Source of the DNA: Podocnemis expansa | Lineage: Eukaryota > Chordata > Testudines > Podocnemididae | DNA length: 64,000 nt | Assembly (NCBI GenBank): GCA_007922195.1 | Contig: ML682122.1 | Span: 314,457 to 378,456 of the forward strand | Direction of reading: 5' to 3' | Shown here: positions 33,421 to 45,719 of the stretch, one piece after another | Numbering within the stretch: the stretch's first letter is position 1 | Layout: each line of letters begins with the position of its first letter | Made by a program: the position numbers and the translations under genes | Notes under the pieces: model-generated | Told to the model about the DNA's origin: nothing | What the model saw: the letters and a program-made list of their open reading frames with translations, nothing else | Databases searched by the model: none

Positions 33421-35270
33421 TAAAACTCACCAATTTGAAAAGGTATTTAACATTGAATTAATTTTGGAAATCTTCTGCCACAGTAACTTGCTCAAAATCA
33501 CAAAGATGATCTGCTGCAGATGGATAGTATTTGACTTTGGGTCTTCTCAGCCCTTCTCCATTGCCTTAAACAGAACCTCAGGCTTGGGTCTTCTCAGGTT
33601 TGAAGCACTGGAAACTATGCCATAGGCTTGATTGAGAGGAATGTTCAAGGCCTTGATTGTGGGACATCACTAACTTTTTAATAAAGCCATCTGGCAAATC
33701 TTAGAAAGGTACATGATCAAGGTTGCTGGCATTTAAATTTGATAGGGAAAAGAGCTTGGGAGTACTCTAGGGAGCAATCATTCCATTGACTCAAGGGGTT
33801 GGACAAGACAATCAAAGAGATCTTAACCATCACTTTTTCCTGCGGCTCTATAATTTATAAATGGTCTCTGGAGCGGCTCTTTGCATATCAAGAGGTTGGC
33901 TTGTTCCTGTTTGAGCAAGGCATTGTAATAGATGATTTCTTTTGTCTTTTCCAACACTCATCTTCTATGACTCTGTCTGCAACTCTCGGCGTCATCGGAA
34001 AGGCAAGAACACAACATAATAACACTGGCAAAGGATGTGGAAAAGAACATCAGGAGAAAGTTTTCAGGAATTGTGTTTTTCAACTTAATTTGTTTGGGAA
34101 ATCTGCATCATGGAAACCACATGGAAACTGGAACAGGCTGCAAGTAAGTGCATATCAGAAAGACTGATTTATTTTATATCTGAATAACAGGCCCCTTTAT
34201 GAAGTCACATAAATGAAGAATTTTGTCAATCCTCTTTCTCTCTCTGTGAAAAGAATAGACCCCAATTAACAATTCCTTTATAGTTTTATTGGCAGGAAAA
34301 GAATGGTGAAAATTTGAAAACTTTCTTGGATTTCCCCACTGATTTCTTGAAACAGCTTCAAAGTGTTTATAAATGTATTAAGCTTATCAAAAAGGGAAAA
34401 GAACATTTTGAGGAAATGGAAAAAATGAAATAGTTTTGTTATTTCCTTGCTTCTTCTTCTTCATGGTGTGATTCCCCCCCCCATTTCCTCCAGTTTTAAG
34501 TGTAATTTGTATAAACCCATATGAGTATGTATGTCTTTGTATTTAAAATGATTTTTTTTTAGTTATTTCTGTAACATGCAAAATAATAAACATTCATTTT
34601 ACTGGTGGGGAACTGAGGTTGCAATTTTGAAGACCTTTCAAAGGTGATTAAGGGAATCAGGCACTCATCCATCCATACCAAGGAAAGTACCTGTTTAACC
34701 ATTTATTTAACTTTAAGCATGCCTTTAATTTTTGTAGTGAATTATGAAGGATTTCAGTATGTGCTTATGTACTCTTATATGGGAAGAAAATAATTCAACT
34801 GACCCCACTAAAAATTTCAAAACTTAATAAGAGCGGTAAAACTTTATATTAAAAAATAAATTCTCATTAAGATGGCAATAAATGAAGCACAGAATATGAA
34901 GTGCCCACTGAAGGTTCATGGTGGATTGATGAAAACTGCATGTGTGTAGCCAAAATAAGAAGTGGATTGTCCCTTGTCACCAAACAAAGCTTTTGTGTGG
35001 CTTTTTTCCCACTGGTACTGAACACAGAAAGGTATTTTTTCAGTTGATAGATAAGAATACAAACAAACAAACAAACAAACAGTTTCCACTGATTAAAGCT
35101 TAATAACATTTAGAACAAGTTAGCAAACAGAAATGTTCCCTGATCAAGAAAATGTGCTGTGAAAAATACATGATGGTGGAGTAAGTGTTGACTGTATAGG
35201 TTCCCAACTCTATATTCCAGGATTCTTGTATTATCAGCATGCTATTTTCAACTGAATATATTCACCTTTA
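33421..35270. other. Gene-free stretch upstream of a receptor
   Basis: No coding region is supported. Scraps at 33790-33830 and 33945-33980 (ttccaacactcatcttctat) resemble a CR1 3' end split by other DNA. The untranslated exon and promoter of the receptor at 35292 should lie here but are not identifiable. Confidence 0.45.
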
Positions 35271-35291
35271 TTGTTTCCTCATGCAGGTAAA

Positions 35292-36227
35292 ATGATGGAC
35301 ATGGACAATCAAAGCACAGTAACACAGTTCAAACTCCTGGGCCTCTTAAGCTTCCCAGAAGTGCAGCCACTACTCTTCATGATCTTCCTTGTTATCTATC
35401 TGCTTACTTTAGCTGGCAATCTCCTTATCTGCTTGACTATCTGGGTTGATGCCACTCTCCACACTCCTATGTACTTTTTTCTGGTCAACTTGTCTCTTTT
35501 AGACATCTCATACTCCTCCGTCACTCTCCCCAATACACTGGTGAAGCTGGTTACCAAATCTAAAGAACTTTCCTTTTCCAGTTGCATGGCTCAGTTGTAC
35601 TTTCTCATCTCCTTTGCTGGAGCTGAATCTTTGCTTCTAGCCCTAATGGGTTATGATCGCTGCATGGCAATATGCCAGCCTTTGTACTATGCTACCATCA
35701 TGAACCAGAGGACTTGTGTGTGCTCTGCCACTGCTATATGGACAGGTGGCTTTGTCTACTCAATGATACATACAGTCTTCATTGCCAGGCTACCATTTTG
35801 TGGTCCCAATGAAATCAACCATTTCTTCTGTGAGATCCCTCCCCTGATCAAGTTGGCCTGCACGGACACCTACATCAATGAGCTGCTGGTTTTTCTACTT
35901 AGTGGAGCAGTAGGTGGAAGTTGCCTCCTGCTGATTTGCACATCATACATTTACATACTATGCACTATCATGAAAATCCGCTCTGTCCAGGGCAGATGCA
36001 AAGCTTTCTCTACTTGCACTTCCCACCTCCTCACCCTGCTGATGTTCTACGGCCCTGGCTTCTTTACCCACCTCCACCCTTCCTCCAGATACTCCATGGA
36101 CAGTGGGAAAGTGGTCTCTCTGTTTTACACCATAGTCACACCCATGCTAAATCCAATGATCTATAGCCTCAGGAACAAGGAAATGAAAGCTGCCTTCAAG
36201 AAATTCATAGGAAGGAATCAGAAATAA
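35292..36227 (+). CDS. Olfactory receptor, class II, intact
   Basis: A seven-transmembrane odorant receptor of olfactory sensory neurons, 311 residues from the ATG at 35292; further in-frame ATGs at 35295 and 35301 are possible starts. An acceptor-like tract (ttattgtttcctcatgcag) ends at 35286, six bases before the ATG, so the coding exon begins there and the frame upstream is intronic. Motifs: NQS glycosylation site (residue 6), GN at 42-43, PMYFFL at 59-64, LMGYDRCMAIC at 118-128, KAFSTC before TM6 and PMLNPMIYSLRN in TM7. The DRY-box Tyr is Cys here (DRC), unlike the other two receptors, which may affect coupling. AATAAA overlaps the stop codon. The FFCEIPPLIKLACTDTYINE region suggests a family 5/12-like type, but I do not assign a subfamily. 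Confidence 0.92.
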   Translation: MMDMDNQSTVTQFKLLGLLSFPEVQPLLFMIFLVIYLLTLAGNLLICLTIWVDATLHTPMYFFLVNLSLLDISYSSVTLPNTLVKLVTKSKELSFSSCMAQLYFLISFAGAESLLLALMGYDRCMAICQPLYYATIMNQRTCVCSATAIWTGGFVYSMIHTVFIARLPFCGPNEINHFFCEIPPLIKLACTDTYINELLVFLLSGAVGGSCLLLICTSYIYILCTIMKIRSVQGRCKAFSTCTSHLLTLLMFYGPGFFTHLHPSSRYSMDSGKVVSLFYTIVTPMLNPMIYSLRNKEMKAAFKKFIGRNQK

Positions 36228-38508
36228 ACACCATCTTTTTTCTTTGAATGCAACAGCATGTTTCCAGAGAAAGGGGGAAGTAAAAGTACTGTTTTTTAGT
36301 CACCTCAGCTCCAAGTCTTTCATATTTCCATTTAGAATAGACACCAACCAAAGACACTCCCATTAGTCATGGAAATTTGCATGGCCATTCCCACATGCCA
36401 GGGATACTGGCTTATTATAATACTCCCACTCACCCCCACGAAGGGATTAAATTAATCCTACTCACCACAGCCAAAAAGATGGCACATTTTCATCCATGAC
36501 TCTGACCTTGTAGGATCATCCCAGACTCATAAGAGTTTGCTATGAGAGTTTAGTAACACTAGTCATGTATGGTTTGTCTTGAGAAAAAAATCATCATTGC
36601 TAATCTCTTGACACCTTTCTGATTAGTTGATTGCTATTTGGGTGATTAATTTATTTATTCTGTTTGGCCTGAGCAAGTACACATCTGCTTCAGTCAGTAT
36701 GGCCAGATGCTTCAGCCCCATTCAGATTTATGAACTGGGAGAAGATAAAGAGTTCTTCCACCTCACTTGTCTGCAGGAACCGATCATAGCCACATGCTGA
36801 AGATGAATGCAATGAAAAGGGTAGCAGGGAATTTCCTTACAACACCCCTGCTTGGATGTTGAAAATTCTGGAGTTCCCACTCAATGTGACAAAAAGATTT
36901 TTGGATAGGGCTCTTCCACACTCCCTTTTCAATGTTATAGCTGAGGGGCTCAGAGATATTCTCATATGATCCCTGAGTCTCACCTATGAAAACTCTTCTA
37001 CTTTGGATTGCTAATTAAATTTTCTCCCTCTAAAGTTCATGCAATAAATAAATTTCTTAGTCTTTAAGTGCCACAGAACTCCTTGTTTGTTTTACTGAAC
37101 TAGACTAACATGGCTACCCTGTTTGGATCTAATTAAATAGTTTTTTGGGAGGGAAGGAACTGGTTTTCTATTTTGTAGGTGTACCCTACCCAGCTGGGTA
37201 TGGAGTCATTCACACTCTCTCATTGTCCCAGTGATTAAATCACTGTGGGACAACTTCAATAGAAGTGACTAAGGAAACCACATATCAAAATATTCTATAG
37301 ATCTGAGAGCTGATAGTCCCTTGTTCCAACCCTTTTGCTCCATGAAATGGAGGGGAACTTGACCCCAGGATCTCCCACATCCCAGGTGATACCCTAGCCA
37401 GGGAGTGAAAGGTTGTGGTAGATCTTCGTACTCTGCCAGAGAGAAATGCTAAGCCCCTGACATACAGGGAAAACTGAGGCCTATGAATCCAAAGAAAAGA
37501 CAGGTCTTATGCATCCTTCTAGCTCAGACTTAATAATCTATCTTCCCAAGAGAAGTTCAGCATGCTTTCATAAACAGGCTCCTAATATAATTATATAGTC
37601 AGGATTGGTCTTGTTTTGAGCAGAAGGTCGGACTCCATGACTTCCTGAGGTTCCCTCCAACCCTTGTTTTCACGGGCATAACAGCTTGCATTGTGTGAGG
37701 AACATTTCATCCAGAATTTTCTTTGGAATTGAGTCTCAGACACTTGAAGAAGTCAATGCCATAGAATATGCTAATCAGAGTAGGGCCAGAGCTGTAGGTA
37801 GAGTAGGCTTTGTGCCTATCAACTTAGAAGAGTACACTCAAGATAACTGAAATGATGTACTTGGAGGAGACATGTGGAGGAAGCAATAGACTCATATGTT
37901 CTGAACTTAATGCATTGAGTGACGTAAGACAGTATATTGACATAAGCTATCATGGAAAGAATATGCATTTCACTACAGTTGAGCCAGGAGATTAAAGAAA
38001 AACTGGGCCATGCAGTCCTTGACAGAAATGGGCTAGGAAAATTTCACCTGGGCTAGGAAAATTTCCATTTGAGAAGTGTGACTAAGTAACAACCAATGTT
38101 AAAGATGAATGGAGGAGGAAACTACCATAGTGGCATGAAACAGAGGATCAGCTCTTATCATCAGGAGGATACCACATTAGCCATGAAAGTTGTTCAATAA
38201 ATAACTAAAGCCGTTGTAAAAAATAAAGTTTGAAAATGTGGGACATCAGAAAGTCACAAGAGAATAAAATAGATGGCATTAGTTTGATTGTCTGACATTT
38301 ATGTAGCAAATCTTGTAAGCAGGGCAAGAGAGAACAAAACATTAACATAATTAGTAAATGTGAATGGAGATGTCATGACACTTAATTTGAGCAGAAAGAT
38401 AAATGCACAGTAGTTCCTATTCCATAGACATAAAACCAACATTGTTAAAGGACACTACTCCTTAGGGGAATTAAAAAAAAAAACAAAACCCTGAGTGTGC
38501 AACTAACC
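36228..38508. other. Gene-free stretch with repeat scraps
   Basis: No gene is supported. At 37040-37125 there is a copy of the ~100-bp 'gtgccacagaactcc' repeat (ending gactaacatggctaccc). At 37605-37675 there is a plus-strand CR1 3' end (gagcagaaggtcggactcca, then ttccctccaaccc). Confidence 0.5.
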
Positions 38509-38846
38509 AGCTGTGTTCAGACGAGAGTTTTATTTTGAAACAACAGCCATTGTTTCGAAATAAAATTTCTTATGTCCACACGGTGTTCCATTATTTTGAA
38601 ACAGTAAAACCTTACTTGAAATCTAAATAGCCATTGTTTCAAAATGGTTGTTTCGAAACAATGGCGTTCGGACATGTTATTTCAAAACACCATTGTTTCG
38701 AAACAACTGTTTCAAAACAACATGTCTGAATGGCCTTATTTCAAAATAACCATTTTGTAATAATAGCCATATCAATAGCAGGCTTTCCCTTAATTCAAAT
38801 TAACATTTTCTTAATTCGAAATAACAGTTTATGTGTGAACATGGCC
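38509..38846. mobile_element. MITE with TTTCGAAA-rich ends, TSD ACC
   Basis: The ends AGCTGTGTTCAGAC and (reverse complement) GGCCATGTTCACAC are inverted repeats, and ACC flanks both sides (38506-38508, 38847-38849). The whole 338 bp is built of TTTCGAAACAAC/TTTTGAAACA words. It is the same subfamily as the outer element at 44907 and the element at 47255. Confidence 0.7.
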
Positions 38847-39550
38847 ACCAAATCACAAAAAGAGGAACAACTTACACTTCACATTTTTAAATACCATATA
38901 CTACTTCCAAAGACAAAGACTATTTCTGGTAGTATTACCTAAAGGCTACATAAGTAAGTGAGGTCTAGTAAATAGATGATTTCACTGAGGGAGATTCCCA
39001 GGTTCAGAGAAGCTCTGTCAGATGCTAGAAGATGTCTCAATCTCAAATGACAGAACATGAGTGTAGTCTGGCATCACTGTAATGGTGTAGACTGTAGATT
39101 GAGGTGTTTTATTTAATACATAATGCAAGGAAATTATATCAGTTGTAATCCTGATTCCCTATTTCCACTAAGTTCCATTCCCAAAGCTGGGAATAGAACC
39201 AGGAGTCCTGAAACGCACTCCACTGCAGTAAATCACTAGACTCAATTTGCATCTCAAATCTGAGAATAGAAGAAGGAGTCCTCAGTCCAAGCTGCTCTGA
39301 ACTAGCTCACTAGACCCCACAGCCCTTCTAGAGCTGAGACATCAGCCCAGAAATCCAGGTTTCTACCCTCCTCCTCATCATTCCCAGGGCAACAATACCA
39401 TGGCAAAAGTTTAAAAAAAAAAGAAAAAAAAAAAAGAGGCTAGAACCATGCCAAAAGAGGAAGGTCATATTTACAGTCAAGAAGAAATTTTCCTCCAAGA
39501 CAGATTGGCAAAGAATGGTTTTCATCTTCCTCTGTAACATAAAATATAGC
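38847..39550. other. Gene-free stretch
   Basis: No gene, RNA gene or clear repeat, apart from an A-rich run near 39412-39435. Confidence 0.5.
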
Positions 39551-40048
39551 CAGGGTTGTCTCTAGAATGAATCACCCTCTGTGGGGTTCCCAATCCCGCC
39601 CCCCCGGCACTGGGGTCAGGGTCAGCTGACCCAGGAGAGGGGCAGGCCCTTGTGCCAGCTGTCCTATGCTGGGGACTGGGCGAGACAACCAAAAAGGTGT
39701 CACGGTTCAGCACTGCTGGTCAGCCCCATCCCCATGCCCCTGCCACTCACACTGCTCTCGGCTCTGTGCCGGAGTAGTAAGGGCAAGTTAGGAGCTAGCA
39801 AGGTCAGGGCAGCGGGTAGCAACACAGGCCCTGCACTGCCTTCTGCCCCGTCCCTGCTGCTCCGGCACAGAACCGAGAGCAGCACACGTGGCGGGGAGGA
39901 GGGATGGGGTGGCAGCGCTGAACCAGGCTGCCGCTTTTGGCTGCCTCACCCTCTCCACAGCATGGGGGGTGGAGGTGCAGGCCCCAAGGGGCCCCCCAAC
40001 GTGTGGAGCCAGGGCAGCTGCCCTTCTCACCCTACCCTAGGGATGTCC
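39551..40048. repeat. GC-rich repeat with hAT-like ends (tentative)
   Basis: The left end CAGGGTTGTCTCTAG and (reverse complement of the right end) CAGGGACATCCCTAG are similar inverted repeats. Inside, ctctcggctctgtgccgga (about 39756) and tccggcacagaaccgagag (about 39860) form a strong internal inverted repeat. The target duplication is not clear. Confidence 0.4.
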
Positions 40049-40570
40049 CTGGATGCAGCCCCCTTGCTGATGAATTCTCTGTACCCTGAAATTATTTGAC
40101 AAGATCAGTAAATCTGTCATAGGTTAGGGGTCTGTTCCAGGAGTGGAAGAGTGAGGTTCTATGGCCTGAGTTATCCAGGAATTCAGAGGAGATGATCATA
40201 AGGGCCACTTCTGAATTTATAGTCTATGAATCTGTGAAGATCATTTAACAGCTGGCAAAGTTCAGATAAATGTAACATACCTATTGGCACACATTTCCTT
40301 TAAGTAAAAATCCAACAAAATCTGCATTACTTTGAATATATTAGCACACTAAAGATGAGACTTTCAATAGAGCTAATAGGTAGAAGCACCTTTTTTTTTC
40401 CTAGTGGGAGTTGAACCCTAAACTGTGTATGCCATTTCTGAAAGCTGTCACCTAAGAGTTGTTGAAAATCAAGGAGCAGTAATAAATACAAGAGCAAACA
40501 TTCCCAATTTATTGCAGACATTGAGGCTATTTGAACCAATAGTCAAATTAAAATGTTTAACTGAGTCAAT

Positions 40571-41512
40571 TTACATTACACAAGAAGCATATGTTTTCCA
40601 TCTCAATATTCTCCTCAGAGCTCTTTTCACCTCCTTATTTTTCAAGCTGTAGATGATGGGATTTAACATGGGGGTTAGGATGCCATACTGGATAGATAAT
40701 GTCCTGTCTAGAACCACTGAGGAGACAGAGTTGGGTCTCAAGTATCTAAACAAAGCGGTCCCATAGTATAAGGTAAGAACAATGAGATGGGAGCTGCAGG
40801 TGGAGAAGGCTTTTCGCCTGCCCTCTCCAGAGCGTATACTCAAAATGGTGGAGATGATATAGATGTAGGAGATCACAGTTGGGGGGAATGCAATCAACCC
40901 TAAAATGGCCACTGACACAAGAAATATGATTTCATTGATGAAGGTCTCTGTGCAAGACAGGTTTAACATAGAAGGCAGCTCACAGCTGAAGCCGCTGACT
41001 TGGCTGGGCCCACAGAAATTTAAATATGACACAGGAAGGGTGTTCACCAGTGAATATGCTAAGCTGATGAACCATGCACCCCCTACTAACTGTCTGCAAA
41101 TTTGTTTATTCAGCATCATTGTGTAATGCAATGGGTCACATATGGCTGCGTATCGGTCATAAGCCATTGCTGAGAGCATGAAAATTTCAGTGCAGCCAGT
41201 CAGAAGAATGAAGAACATCTGGACAATGCAGCTGTTGAAGGAAACTGTTGTCTTATCTGTTAAGAAGACTTTCAGCATATTAGGGAGGGTGACTGAGGAA
41301 TAACAAACATCAAGGAAGGATAAGTGGAACAAGAAAAAGTACATGGGGGTGTGAAGGTGAGGATCTGTCTTTATCACCAGCATAATCAGCATGTTTCCCA
41401 GCAGGGTGATTAGGTAAATAAGTAAAAATATCAGGAAGAGGTAAATCTGGAGCTGAGGATCATTGGAAACACTCGAGAGAGCAAAATAGCTTATAGAAGA
41501 TTTGTTCTCCAT
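40571..41512 (-). CDS. Olfactory receptor, class II, intact
   Basis: A seven-transmembrane odorant receptor, 313 residues, one coding exon. The ATG is at 41510-41512. On the minus strand a pyrimidine-rich acceptor (ttctactcttacag) ends at 41539, 26 bases before the ATG, implying a spliced 5' UTR. Motifs: NKS glycosylation site (residue 3), GN at 39-40, PMYFFL at 56-61, MAYDRYAAIC at 116-125, SFSxELP-like extracellular loop 2 (GFSCELPSMLNLSC), KAFSTCSSHL before TM6 and PMLNPIIYSLKN in TM7. The loop 2 pattern resembles the OR8S1-like group, but the subfamily is uncertain. The frame is undamaged. It is about 4.3 kb from the previous receptor, in the opposite orientation. Confidence 0.92.
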   Translation of the reverse strand: MENKSSISYFALSSVSNDPQLQIYLFLIFLLIYLITLLGNMLIMLVIKTDPHLHTPMYFFLFHLSFLDVCYSSVTLPNMLKVFLTDKTTVSFNSCIVQMFFILLTGCTEIFMLSAMAYDRYAAICDPLHYTMMLNKQICRQLVGGAWFISLAYSLVNTLPVSYLNFCGPSQVSGFSCELPSMLNLSCTETFINEIIFLVSVAILGLIAFPPTVISYIYIISTILSIRSGEGRRKAFSTCSSHLIVLTLYYGTALFRYLRPNSVSSVVLDRTLSIQYGILTPMLNPIIYSLKNKEVKRALRRILRWKTYASCVM

Positions 41513-41607
41513 TGATGTTTATTCAGCACAATTTTGACCTGTAAGAGTAGAAAAATGTAAAAGGTAATACATTTGCCTACAATAAATAGAATTTTCATTT
41601 ATGGTTA

Positions 41608-41609
<2 letters not shown>

Positions 41610-41641
<32 letters not shown>
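41610..41641. repeat. (AG)n microsatellite
   Basis: About 15 uninterrupted AG dinucleotides, roughly 70 bases upstream of the likely splice acceptor of the minus-strand receptor. Confidence 0.9.
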
Positions 41642-41644
<3 letters not shown>

Positions 41645-43923
41645 ATTATATTGCACAATGGGTTGCAAACCTTCCTTCATCATGCTTCACCTTGACCCTG
41701 TGCCCAAATTCCACAATTTGTATTTGGGCAAGAATTCTGCTGCCAGCACATGAGCCAGGAAAGTAACACATTCATTTAAAAGTAGGGATAACTGTGAAGA
41801 ACAACAAAGAAAATTTATTTTAGCTTTTTAAGTCAGCAGATCAGAGTTTGATACAGATATCTGCTGAGTAAAAGGGGTGCATCTTTCACACAGAACTACT
41901 GCATGGCTTGTATTCCCCATTTTTGGACAGACAAAGCTTCTCTCCTCTTAAAGGAACTCAGTGTCCTGATTTCATATGGACAGTCCAATATTCAGGGCTT
42001 TTTCTTTTATAGGTGCCTATTACCTTCCAACTCTTGGCCTGATTTTTCTAATTGGCTATCTGGTCACCTTAGCTCTTCTCTAGTGGTTCATGACTTTAAA
42101 TGTATAATTTTAAACTTTGTGGTTTCTCAATGTGGTTTGCAAACTTTTCTTTAAACTTCAGGTGTTTTCTTCCAAACTCTGTTCTCTTCCATCTTTCAAA
42201 CACTCTTCTTCTCCAGAGTTCAAGTCTGTCCGGCCTTGCTCAAATGCAATTCAATATTAAGTTTAAATGGAGCTATACCTATGTAAATGAAGACAACTCT
42301 GGACCCATTAATTTCATGTTAGATATCAACTTGAATCTCTGTTGTAGAGTTGAAAAATCTAATCCAAAGCCTCATGGCAGCAAAACCACAACTCCAGATT
42401 CCTGAAGCCCCTACCAGTGTTATGTCCACTATATTACACTGACAGCCATTTATACAATTTTTAACTTGGGTGGCTACCATTAGGCACCAAAAGCTATATG
42501 TAAGCAACTCTGTAATCAGCCTCAACTTCAGAAATGCCAAGCCCTCACATCAATGAGGATGCAAAATGCTGAACATCTCTGAGATTTTGTTTACACTTAC
42601 CTAAAAATTTGGTGGGAGTTATGCAGTGGAGACCTGCTCAATTGATCTGGAAAGATCAGTTTGACAGTGGCAAATTTGCTGCCATCAGTGAAGAAATGCC
42701 CTGGGAAGCAGATTACTCATTAAAGGTGATGATGTACTGATTTCACGGGGAAAATATTTTTGCATTCTAAATCTTTCATTTGTTCAAAGGAAATCCAACT
42801 CTCTTAAAGACAGACAGATTCTAAAACCCAAAGATGATATTTTTTTCAGCATTTAAAATAGAAAACATAAAGGAAAAGTAATGTAAGATTTTTTGTGAAG
42901 GTATTTTCTTTTTAAATTTCTAAGCCAAACTCTTTTTCTGAAAATGAGTTTACTTTTTCCATTTAAGGAAGAAAAAACCAAATAAAACACAAAACAAAAC
43001 AACCAATTCAGATTTCTTTTCTTTTTTAACAAAATTGCCTGTGAAATATCAGCTTGTCTTTTCTGACGAGCTCCAGCTACCTCCACTCAAGCTGAGGGTG
43101 GCACCTGGTTTTTTCTAACACATGCTTTAGAGTTGTCCTAGAATAAAAAGTTTCTTAGGACACAAGCTGTACAGTGCTCTTCATATCAGCAACAGACCAA
43201 CATTTTGGCATGGTTCTGACAAATTAGCTTCATTCTAGTTTCTTCTTAGCAAATGAATAGGTCAGATACTGCCCTGTCCCTTATGTAGTGATCCACACCT
43301 GTGGAAAACCTATGTATCACAACAAAATCAGAATCTTCACATTTCCTATCCATTTTATACTGAATTATGCACTAGAATCTCTAGTTATGCACTAGGATTT
43401 CTTCTGACAAATGACACAAGATGACACAAGATGACAGATTACACACAGGGAAGAAACAAAACCTCAGATCTTCTATTCAACAGAACTCCATTGATTAACA
43501 TCTAGTGAGGAACCACCACAGTTGTATTTTCAATTACTTAGTTTTGAAAATGTCTACTCACCAAAAAGTTGATCTCCCTTTGTGATTTCTCTTGATTTTT
43601 GCTTTACTTGATATCACAGTACAGTACTGTTCCACACAGTCCAGTCACAGTCCAATCCTGTGAATAGAACAATGGCTACGAATGTGATAACATCAATGAA
43701 TCTTTTGTGTTATGCCTATATTTGTTCAACCATGCTGAATCAGATAGACATCCAGTCAACCCAACCCAATTGCTGAAGTCAGTGAATGGCAACATAAGTC
43801 TTTTTTGATGTGATACCCATGCCTGTCTTTAATAATCATCCCATTGCTATGTGATTTGCAAGAGACACCTTGCTTATGTTTTCCATTTTCTTGTTTTTGA
43901 TCTTTATTTTCTCTGAAAATTAG
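41642..43923. other. Gene-free stretch
   Basis: AT-rich non-coding DNA; I see no gene, RNA gene or classifiable mobile element. Confidence 0.5.
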
Positions 43924-43974
<51 letters not shown>

Positions 43975-43984
43975 NNNNNNNNNN

Positions 43985-44031
<47 letters not shown>
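43924..44031. repeat. (ATCT)n microsatellite with a 10-N gap
   Basis: A perfect ATCT tetranucleotide run on both sides of ten unknown bases at 43975-43984. The true array length is not resolved. Confidence 0.95.
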
Positions 44032-44906
44032 ATATTTTACTTCCTCCCTCTCTCTCTTTGTCTCTCTGTCTGAGAAACATTATCGTGAAAAACATCAGGT
44101 CCTCCTTACCCTGAAAAGTCAGTTCCTCTGTGAACAGGAATCTAATTTATATAGCATCATGGTATACAGTTCTCTGTTTTGTTTTGTTTTTTTCCCTGAC
44201 TCTTCAGGTAAAGATATAATAATTTCTGAGGAACCTAAGTACATTCTTGTTACCTCTGGGAGTTTTTCTCTTGTTTAGCAAGGTAACTGTGTATTGGATC
44301 TGCCTGGGACTAGGAGATTGTTGATAATTATATTTCATATTAATATTTCATATTTGCAATAATCCATATGTGATATGCCATGTTTGCTACCAATAGAAAG
44401 GTTGTAATCTGCTAGGAATGATTATATGGTTTATACATTGGTGCCATACTGGTATCAGAAGTTAGGAATAGGTTTGTTCTATTTGTGTTCCAATTTATTT
44501 GATTCTAACGGAAACCCAAACTAGGTGTCTTCAAAACGGCTGTCCTTTTAATGGCCCATTAAGGAATCTCCCAGCTACAGTGGACCAAGGGTTTGGGGGG
44601 CTGACTGGCTTGGTCAATCATTCAGACTCACCATGTGACTCAACTCCATTTTGATATTGTAAAGACTATAGAGCATGGGGGAAGGCCAGCGGTGATAAAA
44701 AGTAGTAGCCCCATCTGGATTTTGTCTTGAGTCTTCAGTCTCTAATCTGCAACCAACACCCACCTCCAGAATTATTTTGCTGACACTGAACAAAGGTCTG
44801 AGACCCACCCAGGTGCTGGCTGTCTACCAGAGGAATTAGACTAACCTGCAAACTCCAGATTCTTCAACTACTTGCTTTCTATGGACTCTAAACCATTAGT
44901 ATGTAG
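44032..44906. other. Gene-free stretch
   Basis: A short TCTC-rich run follows the microsatellite; otherwise nothing recognisable. Confidence 0.5.
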
Positions 44907-45719
44907 GGGTATGTGCACACAGGCTTCTTATTTAGAAACAACAGAGGTAGTTTTGAAATAAGAAGTGGCATGTCCACATGACGCACCGTTATTTTGAAAC
45001 CATTAAACCTCACATCTAATCAAAATAGCCGTTGTTTTGAAACGGTTGTTTCGAAACAACAGCGTTCGGACACGTTGTTTTGAAAGAACACCATAGTTTT
45101 GAAACAACTGTTTTGAAACAACGGCTATGTTCACACCCAGGGGGTTATTTCAACACAAGTTGTTTCAAAACAACTTGTATCGAAATAATGCCTTATTTTG
45201 AAATAAGTTAATTCGAATTAAGAAAATGTTAATTCAAAATAAGGAAAAAAGCAGGATTTGAAATAGCACATTTGGACAACAGTTATTTCAAAATGACTCA
45301 CCTTTGTTTCAAAACAACATGTTCTGATGGGATTGTTTCGAAACAATCATTTTGAAACAAAGTTGTTTCAACACCAAATGGGGTTTAAGTTGTTACGCAA
45401 CAATGCCGTTGTTTTGAAACAACGGAACCCATTGTTTCGAAACAATGGTACGTCGTGTGAATGTGGCATTTCTTATTTCAAAACAACCTCTGTTGTTTCG
45501 AAATAAGACTGCTGTGTGAACATACCCACCATGTCCGAACGGCCTTGTTTCGAAATAACCATTTCGAAACAACAGCTATTTCAAAAGCAGGCTTTCCCTT
45601 AATTAGAATTAACAAACTATCAATTTGAATTAACTTATTTCGAAATAAGGACTTTATTTTGAAATAACTCATTTCAAAATGGGTTGTTTCGAAATAATGA
45701 TGTATGTGTGAACATAGTA
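44907..45719. mobile_element. Outer MITE of a nested pair
   Basis: The left end starts gggtatgtgcacac and the right end, reversed, reads tactatgttcacac. The body matches the element at 38509 on both sides of the inner insert: left part to 45122 (gaaacaactgttttgaaaca), right part from about 45529 (catgtccgaacggcc). Exact termini and duplication are not settled. Confidence 0.6.
45123..45528. mobile_element. Inner MITE of a nested pair
   Basis: The ends GGCTATGTTCACAC and (reverse complement) GGGTATGTTCACAC are near-identical inverted repeats, flanked by AAC (45120-45122) and ACC (45529-45531). It interrupts the outer element at a point that is continuous in the copy at 38509. The interior consists of TTTCGAAA/TTTTGAAA words. 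Confidence 0.65.

Noticed and set aside
33799..34167. 122-codon plus-strand open frame
   Set aside because: It begins in a CR1-like scrap, uses a non-ATG-supported context and has no recognisable motif.
35271..35291. Upstream extension of the receptor at 35292 to a TTG codon
   Set aside because: The extra residues overlap a pyrimidine-rich splice acceptor ending at 35286, and the conserved receptor N-terminus starts after the ATG cluster.
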